Below are positions 51,558 to 60,577 of a DNA stretch of 64,000 bases, piece after piece; the stretch's first letter is position 1, and each line of letters starts with the position of its first letter. The stretch comes from Sphingopyxis sp. USTB-05 (GTDB lineage: Bacteria; Pseudomonadota; Alphaproteobacteria; Sphingomonadales; Sphingomonadaceae). The notes beneath the pieces were generated by a model that worked only from the letters and a program-made list of their open reading frames with translations, was not told the DNA's origin and did no database searches. The stretch lies in contig NZ_CP084712.1 of NCBI RefSeq assembly GCF_023822045.1, forward strand, positions 434,001-498,000, written 5' to 3'. The translations under genes were made by a program, and so were the position numbers.

Positions 51558-52970
51558 TCAGGCCGGGGCGGGCAAGGGCGTTGGGGGCCGGGCAAGCCGG
51601 ATCGCGCCGATCAGTCCGGCCAGCGCAAAGGGGATGCCGATCCCGATCGCGCCCCAGGCGACGGCCGAGAGGTTGGCGCTGCTGAGCCCTTCGCCAAAGC
51701 CCGCAGCATTCGCGCCCACTCCGGCGATCGCCGCACCGATCGCTCCACCCGCATTGCGCGCGGTACCGATCGCGGCCGAGCCGCGCGTTCGCGATGCGTC
51801 GTCGAACGATCCGATGACCTGCTGGCCCAGAAACGCGTATGAAATGCCGAAGCCGCCGCCGAGCATCGCCGCGAAGACGCCCGTGGCGAACAGGCTTTCG
51901 CGTGCCATCGACAGGGGAATTCCGATATTGCCCGCAAGGATCGCGGCTGCCCCGATCACGATCAGCCGCGCCTGCCAGCGCGCCGGCGCGCCCGATACGG
52001 AGAGTGACGCCAGCGTCCAGGCCAGTGCTTCGATCGCGACGACATAACCCGCCTCCAGTGCGCTCAGCTTTGCGCTGATCTGCAACATGGCGGGTGCATA
52101 GAGCGCGAAAGCGGTGCCTGCCGCAGTGGTGGCGAAATAGGTCAGATAGGCGACGCCCAGCGGGAAGGCATTTTTGCGGCGCGGAAGCAGCCCGTTATCG
52201 CTGGTGCGATCGATAGCGAACGCTGCCCCGAGCAGGAGCACGCCCCCGGTCAACAGGAGCGCCGGGACGAACAGCCCCCCGGTTACGCCCGCGGTCGCGA
52301 CGGCGCCGATGCCGAGTGCGACGAGCGACATGGTCGAGAGCGGCAGCGCGCTGTCGGTGCGGCGATCGGTGGGGGGTGGAACGAGGAACCAGCTCGCCAC
52401 GGCAAACAGGATCGCTTGCGCCGCGAACAGCCAGAATATGCCGCGCCAAAGGCCCGCGTCGGCGAAAACGCCGCCAAGCAGCGGGCCGGCCAGCGTGGCG
52501 ATCCCCCAGGTCGCAGTGCACAGCGCGAAGACCCGCGGCAGATGGCGGCCGGGAAACAGCAGCGCCATGGCGACATAGATCAGCCCGCCGATCCAGCCCG
52601 CCGCCGCGCCCTGCACCACACGGCCCGCGAGGAACAGGGCGATTCCGGGCGCTGCGGCGCTCATCGCGCAACCCAGCGCGAAGGTGATGCCGGAAAGGAT
52701 CATCGCTGCGCGCAGGCCGATACGCTCGGCCAGCCATCCCGCCGACGCGCCCGCGACAACAAGTCCGGTCATGAAGCCCGATCCCGCCCAGCCGAACCAG
52801 GCATAGCCGTCGAGCGCTGCGCCGACACTCGGCATGATCGTCGCGGTCACCAGCGAATCGGCCGCCACAACCCAGCAGCCGAGCAGGATCAGCGCGAGCG
52901 CGGGGCCACGCCCGCCCGAAAGCAGATCGCGCCATACGGCAAGGCGGCCGGCGGGGGTTTGACTATCCAT
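51558..52970 (-). CDS. MFS transporter, drug:H+ antiporter-like
   Basis: This 470-residue membrane protein has about 14 hydrophobic segments, as in DHA2-type exporters. Landmarks are D-S-L-V-T-A-T-I-M-P-S-V-G in TM1, the G-W-L-A-E-R-I-G-L-R loop 2-3 motif, and the TM5 antiporter-like G-I-A-T-L-A-G-P-L-L-G-G-V-F. ATG 52970 has GGAG 7 nt upstream; GTG 52976 is too close. It converges on the D-aminoacylase gene and lies back to back with the ROK gene. Substrate is unknown; export of an amino acid, sugar derivative or toxic compound is possible. Confidence 0.88.
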   Translation of the reverse strand: MDSQTPAGRLAVWRDLLSGGRGPALALILLGCWVVAADSLVTATIMPSVGAALDGYAWFGWAGSGFMTGLVVAGASAGWLAERIGLRAAMILSGITFALGCAMSAAAPGIALFLAGRVVQGAAAGWIGGLIYVAMALLFPGRHLPRVFALCTATWGIATLAGPLLGGVFADAGLWRGIFWLFAAQAILFAVASWFLVPPPTDRRTDSALPLSTMSLVALGIGAVATAGVTGGLFVPALLLTGGVLLLGAAFAIDRTSDNGLLPRRKNAFPLGVAYLTYFATTAAGTAFALYAPAMLQISAKLSALEAGYVVAIEALAWTLASLSVSGAPARWQARLIVIGAAAILAGNIGIPLSMARESLFATGVFAAMLGGGFGISYAFLGQQVIGSFDDASRTRGSAAIGTARNAGGAIGAAIAGVGANAAGFGEGLSSANLSAVAWGAIGIGIPFALAGLIGAIRLARPPTPLPAPA

Positions 52971-53197
52971 GCTCACTCCAGCGAAAATCGGTGTTGCACG
53001 CCCTCTGCAACCTCAACTCTGGTTGAGATCAAGCGATAAAAGATGTGCGCGGCCAATGATCTGCACCGCCCGTCATTGACAGGAGGGCAGTGCTCCGCTT
53101 TATCTAAAATCGAATTATTAAAGCGCCTATACTTTATGATCGAATCTGTTTGGCGGGGGGCGCCGGGCATTCGGACCAGCTTGAAGGACAATCAGCG

Positions 53198-54439
53198 ATG
53201 GCCCTTAATCTTCCGGGTCTTGACCGGCGGCAATCGACAAAAAGTGGTTCCGAGGCGCGCGATGCCCGGCTGACGCTCAGCCTGTCGGGTACAAATCTTG
53301 AGCGCGCCGGCGATTATAATCAGCGGATCGTGCTGCAGGCCATCCGCCTGACCGACGAAACGACGCGCAGCGATCTGGCGCGCGTAACCGGGCTTACGCC
53401 GCCGACGATCGTCAACATCACCAAGCGGCTGATCGACATGGGGCTCGTCAAGCCGGCAGGGCGGCTGCAGGGCAAGCGCGGCCAGCCCGCGATGCGGATC
53501 GTCATCGATCCCGACGGCGCCTTTTCGATCGGCCTCAATATCGACCGCGACCATATCACGCTGGTGACGCTCGACCTCGCGGGCAAGATTCGCAGCCGAC
53601 ATACGCGCGAGATCGCCTTTGCGCTGCCCGGAACGGTCGTCGATCATGTCCGCGATATCCTGCCCGGGTTGCTCGAAGAGGGCGGCGTCGATCGGACGCG
53701 CATCCTCGGCGTTGGCGTCGCGCTGCCCGACGATCTCGGGCGAATCTCTTTGCCGCACCGGCCGGCCGAATATGACGCGTGGGACGGTATCGATCTGGGC
53801 GCTCTGCTCGGCGAAGTGCTCCCTTGGCCGCTCCACGCTGACAATGACGCCGCGTCGGCGGCGCTCGGCGAAGTGCATTTGGGCAACGGTATCGCGCTGC
53901 CGAGCTTCTTTTATCTACTCATCAGTGCGGGTCTCGGCGGGGGGCTCGTCATCGACCGCAGCTATGTCCGCGGTGCCGATTCGCGGTCGGGCGAGGTCTG
54001 GGCGATGCCCGATCCCGCGCGCGGCGAGGGCGCGAATGTGCAGGATACGGTGTCGCTGTCGGCGCTTTATGCGCGACTGGAAACCGCCGGACATGTCGTC
54101 GATGGTCCCGAAGGGCTGATCGACGGCCCGGCGGATCAGCAGGCGGTGATCGTACAATGGCTCGACGATGCCGCGGACGTGCTGGTTCAGCCGCTGATCG
54201 CGGTCAATTGCCTGATCAATCCAGCCGCGATCCTCATCGGCGGACGCCTTCCGGGCAAATTGGTCGATGCCCTCGTCGAGCGGCTCAATGCGCGGATGGC
54301 GGGGCGCCAGCTTCCCGTGGTCGCGCCCGTGCGCCGCGCCGAGGCGGCCGACGATGCGTCGGCGATCGGCGCTGCGATCATTCCGTTCCTCGACAATGTC
54401 CTGCCATCCGAATCGATCTTGATGCAGGCGGGGCGCTGA
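53198..54439 (+). CDS. ROK family transcriptional repressor
   Basis: About 413 residues. An N-terminal winged helix (N-Q-R-I-V-L-Q-A-I-R...RSDLARVTGLTPPTIVNITKRL...GLVKPAGRLQGKRGQP, about residues 37-95) precedes a ROK sugar-binding domain (I-G-L-N-I-D-R-D, H-A-D-N-D-A-A-S-A-A-L-G-E, S-A-G-L-G-G-G-L-V-I). This is the NagC/Mlc/XylR architecture, not a free kinase. ATG 53198 begins the protein; the frame is open upstream to 53150. It lies at the head of the mannoside locus and converges 4 nt from the sugar porter, so it probably represses that locus until a sugar or sugar phosphate binds. Confidence 0.87.
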   Translation: MALNLPGLDRRQSTKSGSEARDARLTLSLSGTNLERAGDYNQRIVLQAIRLTDETTRSDLARVTGLTPPTIVNITKRLIDMGLVKPAGRLQGKRGQPAMRIVIDPDGAFSIGLNIDRDHITLVTLDLAGKIRSRHTREIAFALPGTVVDHVRDILPGLLEEGGVDRTRILGVGVALPDDLGRISLPHRPAEYDAWDGIDLGALLGEVLPWPLHADNDAASAALGEVHLGNGIALPSFFYLLISAGLGGGLVIDRSYVRGADSRSGEVWAMPDPARGEGANVQDTVSLSALYARLETAGHVVDGPEGLIDGPADQQAVIVQWLDDAADVLVQPLIAVNCLINPAAILIGGRLPGKLVDALVERLNARMAGRQLPVVAPVRRAEAADDASAIGAAIIPFLDNVLPSESILMQAGR

Positions 54440-54443
54440 GCCT

Positions 54444-55814
54444 CTACTCGATCCGCTGGGCCATTTCGTCGAGGTCGACGCCCCGTGTTTCGGGGAAGAT
54501 TGCGGCGACGACGATGAACTGGACGATCATCGCGGCGGCGAAGATCGCGAACGGCGCCCCGGGCGACCAGGCCACCAATATCGGGAAGATACCCGCGATC
54601 AGCGCATTCATCAGCCAATGCGTGCTTGCGCCGAGCGCGCTGCCCCGCGCGCGGACGGGGGTCGGGAATATTTCCGAGATATAGACCCAGATGACCGCCC
54701 CCTGGCTGGTCGCGAAGAAGGCGATGAAGCCGATAAGCGCGGGCAGCATCATCCCGTTTCCGACCCAGCCGAACAGGACGGCCGCAGCGGCGGCGAGGCA
54801 CAGGGTCATGCCGGCGGCGCCCGCGAGCAACAGCGTCTTGCGTCCGATCCTGTCGATCAACGCCATGCCGACGAGTGTGAACACGAGGTTGGCGATGCCG
54901 ATCAGCACCGCCTGACGGTCGGGCGAAAGCGAACCGGCGCGCGCGAAGATGTCGTTCAGATAATAGAGAACGGCGTTGATGCCCGCGAGCTGGTTGAACA
55001 TCGCGACGAGGACTGCGAGCATCATCGGCCGGCGATGGTGGCGCCACGACAGCTTTTCACCCGGCGGGTCGCGTTCTAGCGCCTGTTCGACGCGGCGGAG
55101 CTCGGCCTCGGCTGCATCGGGGGGCGTGCCGATCCGTATGAGGGCGACCCCCGCTTCGGGCCGGCGCCCCTTTGTGACGAGCCAGCGCGGGCTGTTGGGG
55201 ATTGCGAACAGCAGGGTGAAGAAGAGCAGGGCAGGAGCGGCGGTGACGCCCAGCTTCCACCGCCACGCGGCTTCGTCACCGACCAGTCCCGCGATCGTTG
55301 CGTTGCTCAGATAGGCGACGAGAATGCCGGTAACGATCATTAGCTGGAACAGGCCGACGAGCGATCCGCGGTGCCGCGGTGGCGCGATCTCGGCGATATA
55401 GACGGGGGCGAGCACTGACGAACCGCCGATTGCGAGCCCGCACAGGAATCGGAAGATCAGGAACAGCGGCCAGCTTGGCGCCAGTGCGCAACCCAGCCCC
55501 GCGATGAAATAAAAGGCGGCGAGCATCCGCAGGCTGTCGCGACTCCCAAAGGCGTCGCCGGGTTTGCCCGCGAACAGCGCCCCGACCAGCGTGCCCCAAA
55601 GTGCCGCCGATACGGTAATGCCAAGCGTTTCGGGCGTGAGCGCGAACAGGTGGGTCAGGTCACCCGTCACCCCGGCAATGACCGCGGTATCGAACCCGAA
55701 GAGGAGGCCCGCGAGGGCTGCCGTCCCGATCGCGGCGGCGAGGGTGCCGCGGCCTCCCGAACGGTGCGGTACACCGGGTACAGAAAATGCTTCGCTGTCG
55801 CGCTTGCCTGTCAT
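54444..55814 (-). CDS. Sugar porter family MFS transporter
   Basis: This 456-residue, 12-helix protein carries the sugar-porter signatures. G-L-L-F-G-F-D-T-A-V-I-A-G is in TM1, R-F-L-C-G-L-A-I-G-G-S-S-V-L-A-P-V-Y-I-A-E in TM4, P-N-S-P-R-W-L in the central loop, Q-L-A-G-I-N-A-V-L-Y-Y in TM7, D-R-I-G-R-K-T in loop 8-9 and P-E-T-R-G at the C-terminus. These proteins import hexoses or pentoses by H+ symport or facilitated diffusion. ATG 55814 has GGAGAGAG upstream; the longer frame to 56504 covers the divergent isomerase gene and is spurious. It is divergent from the mannose-6-phosphate-isomerase-like gene. Confidence 0.9.
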   Translation of the reverse strand: MTGKRDSEAFSVPGVPHRSGGRGTLAAAIGTAALAGLLFGFDTAVIAGVTGDLTHLFALTPETLGITVSAALWGTLVGALFAGKPGDAFGSRDSLRMLAAFYFIAGLGCALAPSWPLFLIFRFLCGLAIGGSSVLAPVYIAEIAPPRHRGSLVGLFQLMIVTGILVAYLSNATIAGLVGDEAAWRWKLGVTAAPALLFFTLLFAIPNSPRWLVTKGRRPEAGVALIRIGTPPDAAEAELRRVEQALERDPPGEKLSWRHHRRPMMLAVLVAMFNQLAGINAVLYYLNDIFARAGSLSPDRQAVLIGIANLVFTLVGMALIDRIGRKTLLLAGAAGMTLCLAAAAAVLFGWVGNGMMLPALIGFIAFFATSQGAVIWVYISEIFPTPVRARGSALGASTHWLMNALIAGIFPILVAWSPGAPFAIFAAAMIVQFIVVAAIFPETRGVDLDEMAQRIE

Positions 55815-55880
55815 CCACTCTCTCCAACGGATCGAGCGTCGGCGCTCGTCCTGATTGCCTGCGGACATGCCACAAAGGCG

Positions 55881-55898
55881 ATTTCGATCAAATAAATT
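55881..55898. promoter_or_regulatory. Candidate ROK operator in the divergent sugar promoter region
   Basis: On the minus strand this AT-rich site reads AATTTATTTGATCGAAAT; a related sequence, AATTTATTTTGACAAATT, overlaps the promoter of the TonB receptor at 62689-62706. NagC/Mlc-type operators have TTATTT-N5-AAATAA-like symmetry. The perfect palindrome AAATTAATTT (55894-55903) adjoins it. Confidence 0.35.
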
Positions 55899-55991
55899 AA
55901 TTTTCATTATTATCTTGACGAGGAGCAGTCGGCCGGGGCAGTTTTCAAGAAACCAGACCCGGAACGGCGGCTGGGAAACAGGGAGAGACTC

Positions 55992-56819
55992 GTGCCGGCG
56001 ACATTGCTTGCGACCCATCGCGTGGAGAAGCCCTGGGGGCGCCACCAGCTTTGGGGGTCGTTTCGCGATCCGCCCGCGGGCGGTGAACCGGTCGGCGAGA
56101 TATGGTTCCAGGCGCCCGGCGACAGCACGCCCGACCTCCTGATCAAATATCTCTTCACCAGTGAAAAACTGTCGGTGCAGGTCCATCCCGACGACGCGCA
56201 GGCGCATGCGCGCGGACTGCCGCGCGGCAAGGACGAATGCTGGCTGATCCTCGATGCTGCGCCCGAAGCCACCATCGCGCTCGGAACGAAGGCACCGGTC
56301 GATGCGGGCGTGCTGCGCGACGCCGCGCTCGACGGCCGCATCGAGCAATTGCTCGACTGGAAGCCCGTAAAGGCAGGCGATTTCTTCTACGTCCCGTCGG
56401 GCACGGTGCATGCGATCGGCGCCGGACTGACGCTGATCGAAGTGCAGCAGAACAGCGAGACGACATACCGCCTCTATGACTATGGGCGCCCTCGCGAACT
56501 GCATCTGGAGGACGGCATCGCGGTGTCCGATCCGCAGCCCTATGCCGCATATCCCTCGCCTGGCCGCGTCGCCGACGACCGCAATATCCTCGTCGACGGG
56601 CCCAAATTCGTCCTCGAACGGCTGGCAGGCGGCACGCGCGCGATCGACCTCCCGGATAGCGTCACGGCATGGCTGATCCCGGTTTCGGGCCAGGGTACCG
56701 TCGATGGCGCCTCTTTGGCGGCGGGCGAATGCTGGTCGCTCACCGGTTCGGTTCGGATTGATGCCGAGACCGGGGCCGACCTGTTGCTCGCCTACCCCGG
56801 CGAGGGGAGGCTCGCATGA
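55992..56819 (+). CDS. Class I mannose-6-phosphate isomerase-like cupin enzyme
   Basis: A 275-residue protein shorter than E. coli ManA but with the same zinc cupin motifs. These are V-Q-V-H-P-D-D (Gln and His ligands), G-K-D-E-C-W (Glu) and P-S-G-T-V-H-A-I-G (His), plus the K-P-W-G start. It interconverts mannose 6-phosphate and fructose 6-phosphate, or acts on free sugars in some short homologues. It starts at GTG 55992 with GGGAGAG upstream. The stop overlaps the FucP-like gene (ATGA), so the isomerase, transporter and GH92 genes form one operon. No mannose kinase is seen nearby. Confidence 0.87.
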   Translation: MPATLLATHRVEKPWGRHQLWGSFRDPPAGGEPVGEIWFQAPGDSTPDLLIKYLFTSEKLSVQVHPDDAQAHARGLPRGKDECWLILDAAPEATIALGTKAPVDAGVLRDAALDGRIEQLLDWKPVKAGDFFYVPSGTVHAIGAGLTLIEVQQNSETTYRLYDYGRPRELHLEDGIAVSDPQPYAAYPSPGRVADDRNILVDGPKFVLERLAGGTRAIDLPDSVTAWLIPVSGQGTVDGASLAAGECWSLTGSVRIDAETGADLLLAYPGEGRLA

Positions 56820-58075
56820 CCGCTGGCCGCTCGGGCACCGCCTGGACCTTCGCCTATGTCACGATGCTCTTCTTCGTCTGGGGAGCGGTGACCGCGGTCA
56901 ACGATATATTGATCCCGGCGGTGAAGGCGATCTTCGCGCTCAGCGATACCGAAAGCTTCCTTACGCAATTCGCCTTCTTCATGGCCTATGGCGTCGTCTC
57001 GCTACCCGCTGCGGCGATCATGGGACGCCTCGGCGCCGCCAATTCGATCGTCGCGGCGCTCGCGACGATGATCGTCGGCTGCCTGATCATGCCGTTTGCG
57101 ACCATCGTGCGCGAATATGCGATCGTGCTCGTCGGTCTGTTCGTCATCGCGTCGGGGATCACGCTGCTGCAGGTTGCGGCGAATCCGCTGTCGGCATCGC
57201 TCGGCCGCCCCGACCGCTCGCATTTCCGGTTGGTCCTGAGCCAGGCGTTCAATTCGCTCGGCACGGTGATTGCGCCCTATCTTGCCGCTCGCACGTTGCT
57301 GCAGGGCGGGCTCTTCGAAGCCGGCCAGGTGACCGAGGCGAAGATCGCCTATTCGCTCGGCCGGATCGACGTCGCCTATATCTTCATCGCGGCGGTCATC
57401 GCAGTGCTCGCAATGTTCCTCTACCGTGTCCGCCACGAGATCACCGCCGCGGCGCCGCCGGTCGAAACGGGCGCGCGCGTGTCGAGCGCCTTCGCCTCGC
57501 CCTGGGCGCTCGCCGGGGCGCTCTCGATCTTCCTCTATGTCGGCGCCGAGGTCGCGATCGGCAGCGCGATGGTCAATTTCCTTGAACAGCCCGATGTGTT
57601 CGCGATCAGCGCGGTGCAAGCGGGCAGCCTCGTCAGCCTCTATTGGCTCGGCGCGATGATCGGGCGCTTTGTCGGCTCGGGGCTGCTCTACCGACTCCCG
57701 GCCGGACCGCTGCTTGCGGTGGCGGCCGTCGCCGCGGCGCTGCTCTGCCTGACGATCAGCCAGATCAGCGGTCCGGCGGCGGGCGTCCTCGCCATCTCGG
57801 TCGGGCTGTTCAACTCGATCATGTTCCCGGTGATCTTTTCGCTGACCATCGAGCGGTCGACCGCGCCCGCGTCGGCGACCTCCGGGCTGCTGTGCATGGC
57901 GATCGTCGGGGGCGCGCTCGTCCCGCTTGTCTTCGCTGGGGTCGCCGACGCTAGCGGCAGCCGCTTCCTCGCCTTTCTGGTGCCGATGGCCTGTTACCTC
58001 GTCATCGCGCTGTTCGGCTGGCGCGCGGCGCGGGTGCCGGCGCGCGCGCAAGCCATCGCAAGTTCGCCGCACTGA
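56816..58075 (+). CDS. FucP/GluP-like sugar:H+ symporter (MFS)
   Basis: This 419-residue, 12-helix protein belongs to the fucose/glucose-galactose/mannose MFS group. Landmarks are F-F-V-W-G-A-V-T-A-V-N-D in TM1, F-M-A-Y-G-V-V-S-L-P-A, G-I-T-L-L-Q-V-A-A-N-P and S-Q-A-F-N-S-L-G-T-V-I-A-P. It is coupled to the isomerase gene and followed 39 nt later by a GH92 mannosidase. It is therefore the likely cytoplasmic-membrane importer of the monosaccharide (probably mannose) released in the periplasm. The locus thus has two different sugar MFS carriers, this and the one at 54444. Confidence 0.9.
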   Translation: MTAGRSGTAWTFAYVTMLFFVWGAVTAVNDILIPAVKAIFALSDTESFLTQFAFFMAYGVVSLPAAAIMGRLGAANSIVAALATMIVGCLIMPFATIVREYAIVLVGLFVIASGITLLQVAANPLSASLGRPDRSHFRLVLSQAFNSLGTVIAPYLAARTLLQGGLFEAGQVTEAKIAYSLGRIDVAYIFIAAVIAVLAMFLYRVRHEITAAAPPVETGARVSSAFASPWALAGALSIFLYVGAEVAIGSAMVNFLEQPDVFAISAVQAGSLVSLYWLGAMIGRFVGSGLLYRLPAGPLLAVAAVAAALLCLTISQISGPAAGVLAISVGLFNSIMFPVIFSLTIERSTAPASATSGLLCMAIVGGALVPLVFAGVADASGSRFLAFLVPMACYLVIALFGWRAARVPARAQAIASSPH

Positions 58076-58114
58076 CCAAGCAATCAACGAAAATATTCAG
58101 GGAAGAGGGTCGCA

Positions 58115-60481
58115 ATGGATATCGATAGAAATTGGAACCGCGCGCGGAAGTTTGGCGCCATATTGGCATCGTCGGCGGCGGTGTTGCCGTTGATGCTCGC
58201 GCTCTCTCCCGTCGCGGCGCAGCCGAAAGCCGGCCAATCGCCGGTCGAACTCGCCGATCCGCTCGTCGGCACCGCGCCGCTCGACGATCCGGCGGTGATC
58301 GGCAATGCGCCGCCGCCGGGCGAACCCGTCTATTCGGGGCAAACCTCGCCCGCCGCGCTGCTGCCGCACGGGTCGGTCGCGGCCGCGCCGGTCAACAATA
58401 ATATCGAGCTTCAATATCCGAACGGCGTGCCGGTCCCCTATTATTACACCAACCCGACGATGATCGGTTTCACCGGCGGCGGCGGGCCGACCTATGGCGG
58501 CAATGCCGAACCCTTTATCATGCCCGTGGTCGGCGACTGGTCGCCGCCGCCCGCATATAGCCAATCCTATTATGACAAGTCGCGCGAGAAGGCTCGGCCG
58601 GGTTATTATTCGGTCTATCTCGACAGCTTCAAGACGCAGGCCGAACTGACCGCAACACGCTGGGCAAGCGTGATGCGCTTCACCTTTCCGGCGAGCGAAC
58701 GATCGAACATCATCGTCAACTTCCCGCGCCATGGCGGCTCGGTCGAGATCGTCGGTGACCGCATCGTGCGCGGCAAGTCGAACGAGAGTCGCAGCGTCGA
58801 CGGCGCCTATTTCGTCGCCGAATTCTCGAAACCTTTCACGGCGCTCGGGACCTTCCGTAAGGCGCCCGGAGACAATCAGGGCTGGGGCATCGGCACCAGC
58901 GACGTCCAGCCCGGCGCGCGCGAAATATCGGGCAGCTATTCGGGCAGCTACGTCAGCTTCCCGACGAAAGCGGGTGAACAGGTGCTCGTGAAGATGGCGC
59001 ATGGCACCAGCTATGAACAGGCGCAGCAGCGGCTTGCGGACGAGGTCCCCGGCTGGGATTTCGACGGCGTCCACGCCGCCGCACAGGGCCAGTGGGCGCA
59101 GCTTCTCGGCCGCGTCCGCGTGTCGGGCGGCACCGACAAGCAGCGGAAGCTCTTCTACTCGACGCTGTACCAGTCTTTCGCTTCGCCGCGCTTGATCGCG
59201 GCGAAGGGTGAGAATTTCGCCGACACCAACGGCAAGGTGCAGGTCGCGACGCACGACCGTTACGGGCCGGTGCCCTTCTGGGATACGGGGCGCAACCAGA
59301 TCGTGCTGCTCGAACTGATGGAGCCGGAGGTCGTCAAGGACATCATGGCGTCCGAACTCGCGATGGCGCGCGAGCAAGGCTATATGAACACCTCGTTCCA
59401 TGGCGACAATGCGGTGTTCCTCTACCTCGGGGCGTGGGAGCGCGGCATCGAATTCGATTATGAGGCCGCCTATGAATATATGCGCAAGAATGCGACCGAC
59501 CCAAAGGGGCCGCGGGGCTATCTTGCCGAATATATGAAGCAGGGCTGGATTTCGGACATCGTGCCCGATCACAATCCCAGCCCGCCCTATGCCGGGGGCA
59601 AGGCGGGCGCGGCAAAGACGCTCGAATATGCGTGGGACGATTATGCGCTCGCGCTCTACGCGAAAAAGCTCGGCAAGGACGCCGACTACCGGATGTTCCT
59701 GAAGCGTGCGCGCAACTACGCCAATGTGTTCGACAAATCGATCGGCTTCATCCGCGGGCGCACCGCCGACGGCAAGTGGATCGCGCCCTTCGACCCGCAA
59801 GAACCTTATTATAATTTCATGATGAAGGAGGCGTCGGGCTGGTCGACGCTGTGGCTCGCGCCGCACGACGTGCAGGGGCTGATCGGCCTTCTTGGCGGGC
59901 GCGATGCGTTCAACGCCAAGCTCGACGAGTTTTTCACCAAGCCCTACAATCCGACGGGCATCTGCCGCGACTGCACCGGCGTGATCGGCCAATATGTCCA
60001 CGGCAACCAGCCCGACCAGCAGGCGCCCTATTATTACAACTGGAGCGGCCAGCCTTGGAAGACGCAGGCGCTGGTGCGCCAGATCCTCGACCGCACCTAT
60101 GGCAGCGACGCGGCAGGTTACGGCTATCCGGGCATGGACGATCAGGGCGCGACTTCATCCTGGTACGCGCTTTCTGCTCTCGGTTTCTATCCGGTCGATC
60201 CGTCGAGCCAGGACTATATCATCGGCAGTCCCGTCTTCGACGACGCCAGCCTCGACATGGGGAATGGCAAGACGCTCCGCATCGTTGCGAAGAATAATTC
60301 GCCGACCAACGTCTATATCCAGTCCGCGACGCTGAACGGCAAACCGTGGAACAAGCCGTGGTTCCGCCACGATGATGTGAAGGACGGCGCGACCTTCGTC
60401 TTCACCATGGGGGCCAAACCGAACAAGGCGTGGGGCGCCGCGCCCGACGCCGCGCCGCCGTCGATGTCGCGACAGCGCTGA
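58115..60481 (+). CDS. Exported GH92 alpha-mannosidase
   Basis: A 788-residue protein with an N-terminal signal peptide (cleavage near V-A-A-Q, residue ~36). The GH92 features are the N-terminal V-N-N-N-I-E-L segment, P-F-W-D-T-G-R-N-Q, the acid-containing M-K-E-A-S-G-W-S-T-L-W and P-H-D-V-Q-G-L-I. The base region reads G-M-D-D-Q-G-A-T-S-S-W-Y, where most family members have G-N-E/D-D-C-G-Q-M-S-A-W-Y, so the catalytic pocket is slightly unusual. GH92 enzymes are Ca2+-dependent exo-alpha-mannosidases acting on N-glycans or mannans. It lies in the isomerase/FucP operon. A strong hairpin follows before the GH2 gene. Confidence 0.92.
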   Translation: MDIDRNWNRARKFGAILASSAAVLPLMLALSPVAAQPKAGQSPVELADPLVGTAPLDDPAVIGNAPPPGEPVYSGQTSPAALLPHGSVAAAPVNNNIELQYPNGVPVPYYYTNPTMIGFTGGGGPTYGGNAEPFIMPVVGDWSPPPAYSQSYYDKSREKARPGYYSVYLDSFKTQAELTATRWASVMRFTFPASERSNIIVNFPRHGGSVEIVGDRIVRGKSNESRSVDGAYFVAEFSKPFTALGTFRKAPGDNQGWGIGTSDVQPGAREISGSYSGSYVSFPTKAGEQVLVKMAHGTSYEQAQQRLADEVPGWDFDGVHAAAQGQWAQLLGRVRVSGGTDKQRKLFYSTLYQSFASPRLIAAKGENFADTNGKVQVATHDRYGPVPFWDTGRNQIVLLELMEPEVVKDIMASELAMAREQGYMNTSFHGDNAVFLYLGAWERGIEFDYEAAYEYMRKNATDPKGPRGYLAEYMKQGWISDIVPDHNPSPPYAGGKAGAAKTLEYAWDDYALALYAKKLGKDADYRMFLKRARNYANVFDKSIGFIRGRTADGKWIAPFDPQEPYYNFMMKEASGWSTLWLAPHDVQGLIGLLGGRDAFNAKLDEFFTKPYNPTGICRDCTGVIGQYVHGNQPDQQAPYYYNWSGQPWKTQALVRQILDRTYGSDAAGYGYPGMDDQGATSSWYALSALGFYPVDPSSQDYIIGSPVFDDASLDMGNGKTLRIVAKNNSPTNVYIQSATLNGKPWNKPWFRHDDVKDGATFVFTMGAKPNKAWGAAPDAAPPSMSRQR

Positions 60482-60516
60482 CCAGCCCCCCGCCCCCGCC
60501 ACCCCCGCGGGGGCGC

Positions 60517-60554
60517 GAGCCCAGGACCCGCCATCCCCCAAGGGTCCTGGGCTC
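60517..60554. terminator. Perfect 13-bp hairpin between GH92 and GH2 genes
   Basis: Arms GAGCCCAGGACCC (60517-60529) and GGGTCCTGGGCTC (60542-60554) with a 12-nt loop. No T-run follows, so it may be a partial terminator or an mRNA-stabilising structure within the operon. Confidence 0.45.
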
Positions 60555-60577
60555 TCCCCATTCGACAGGACATATCC

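Noticed and set aside
58097..60001. 634-codon minus-strand ORF opposite GH92
   Set aside because: Antisense shadow; GH92 motifs are clear on the plus strand.
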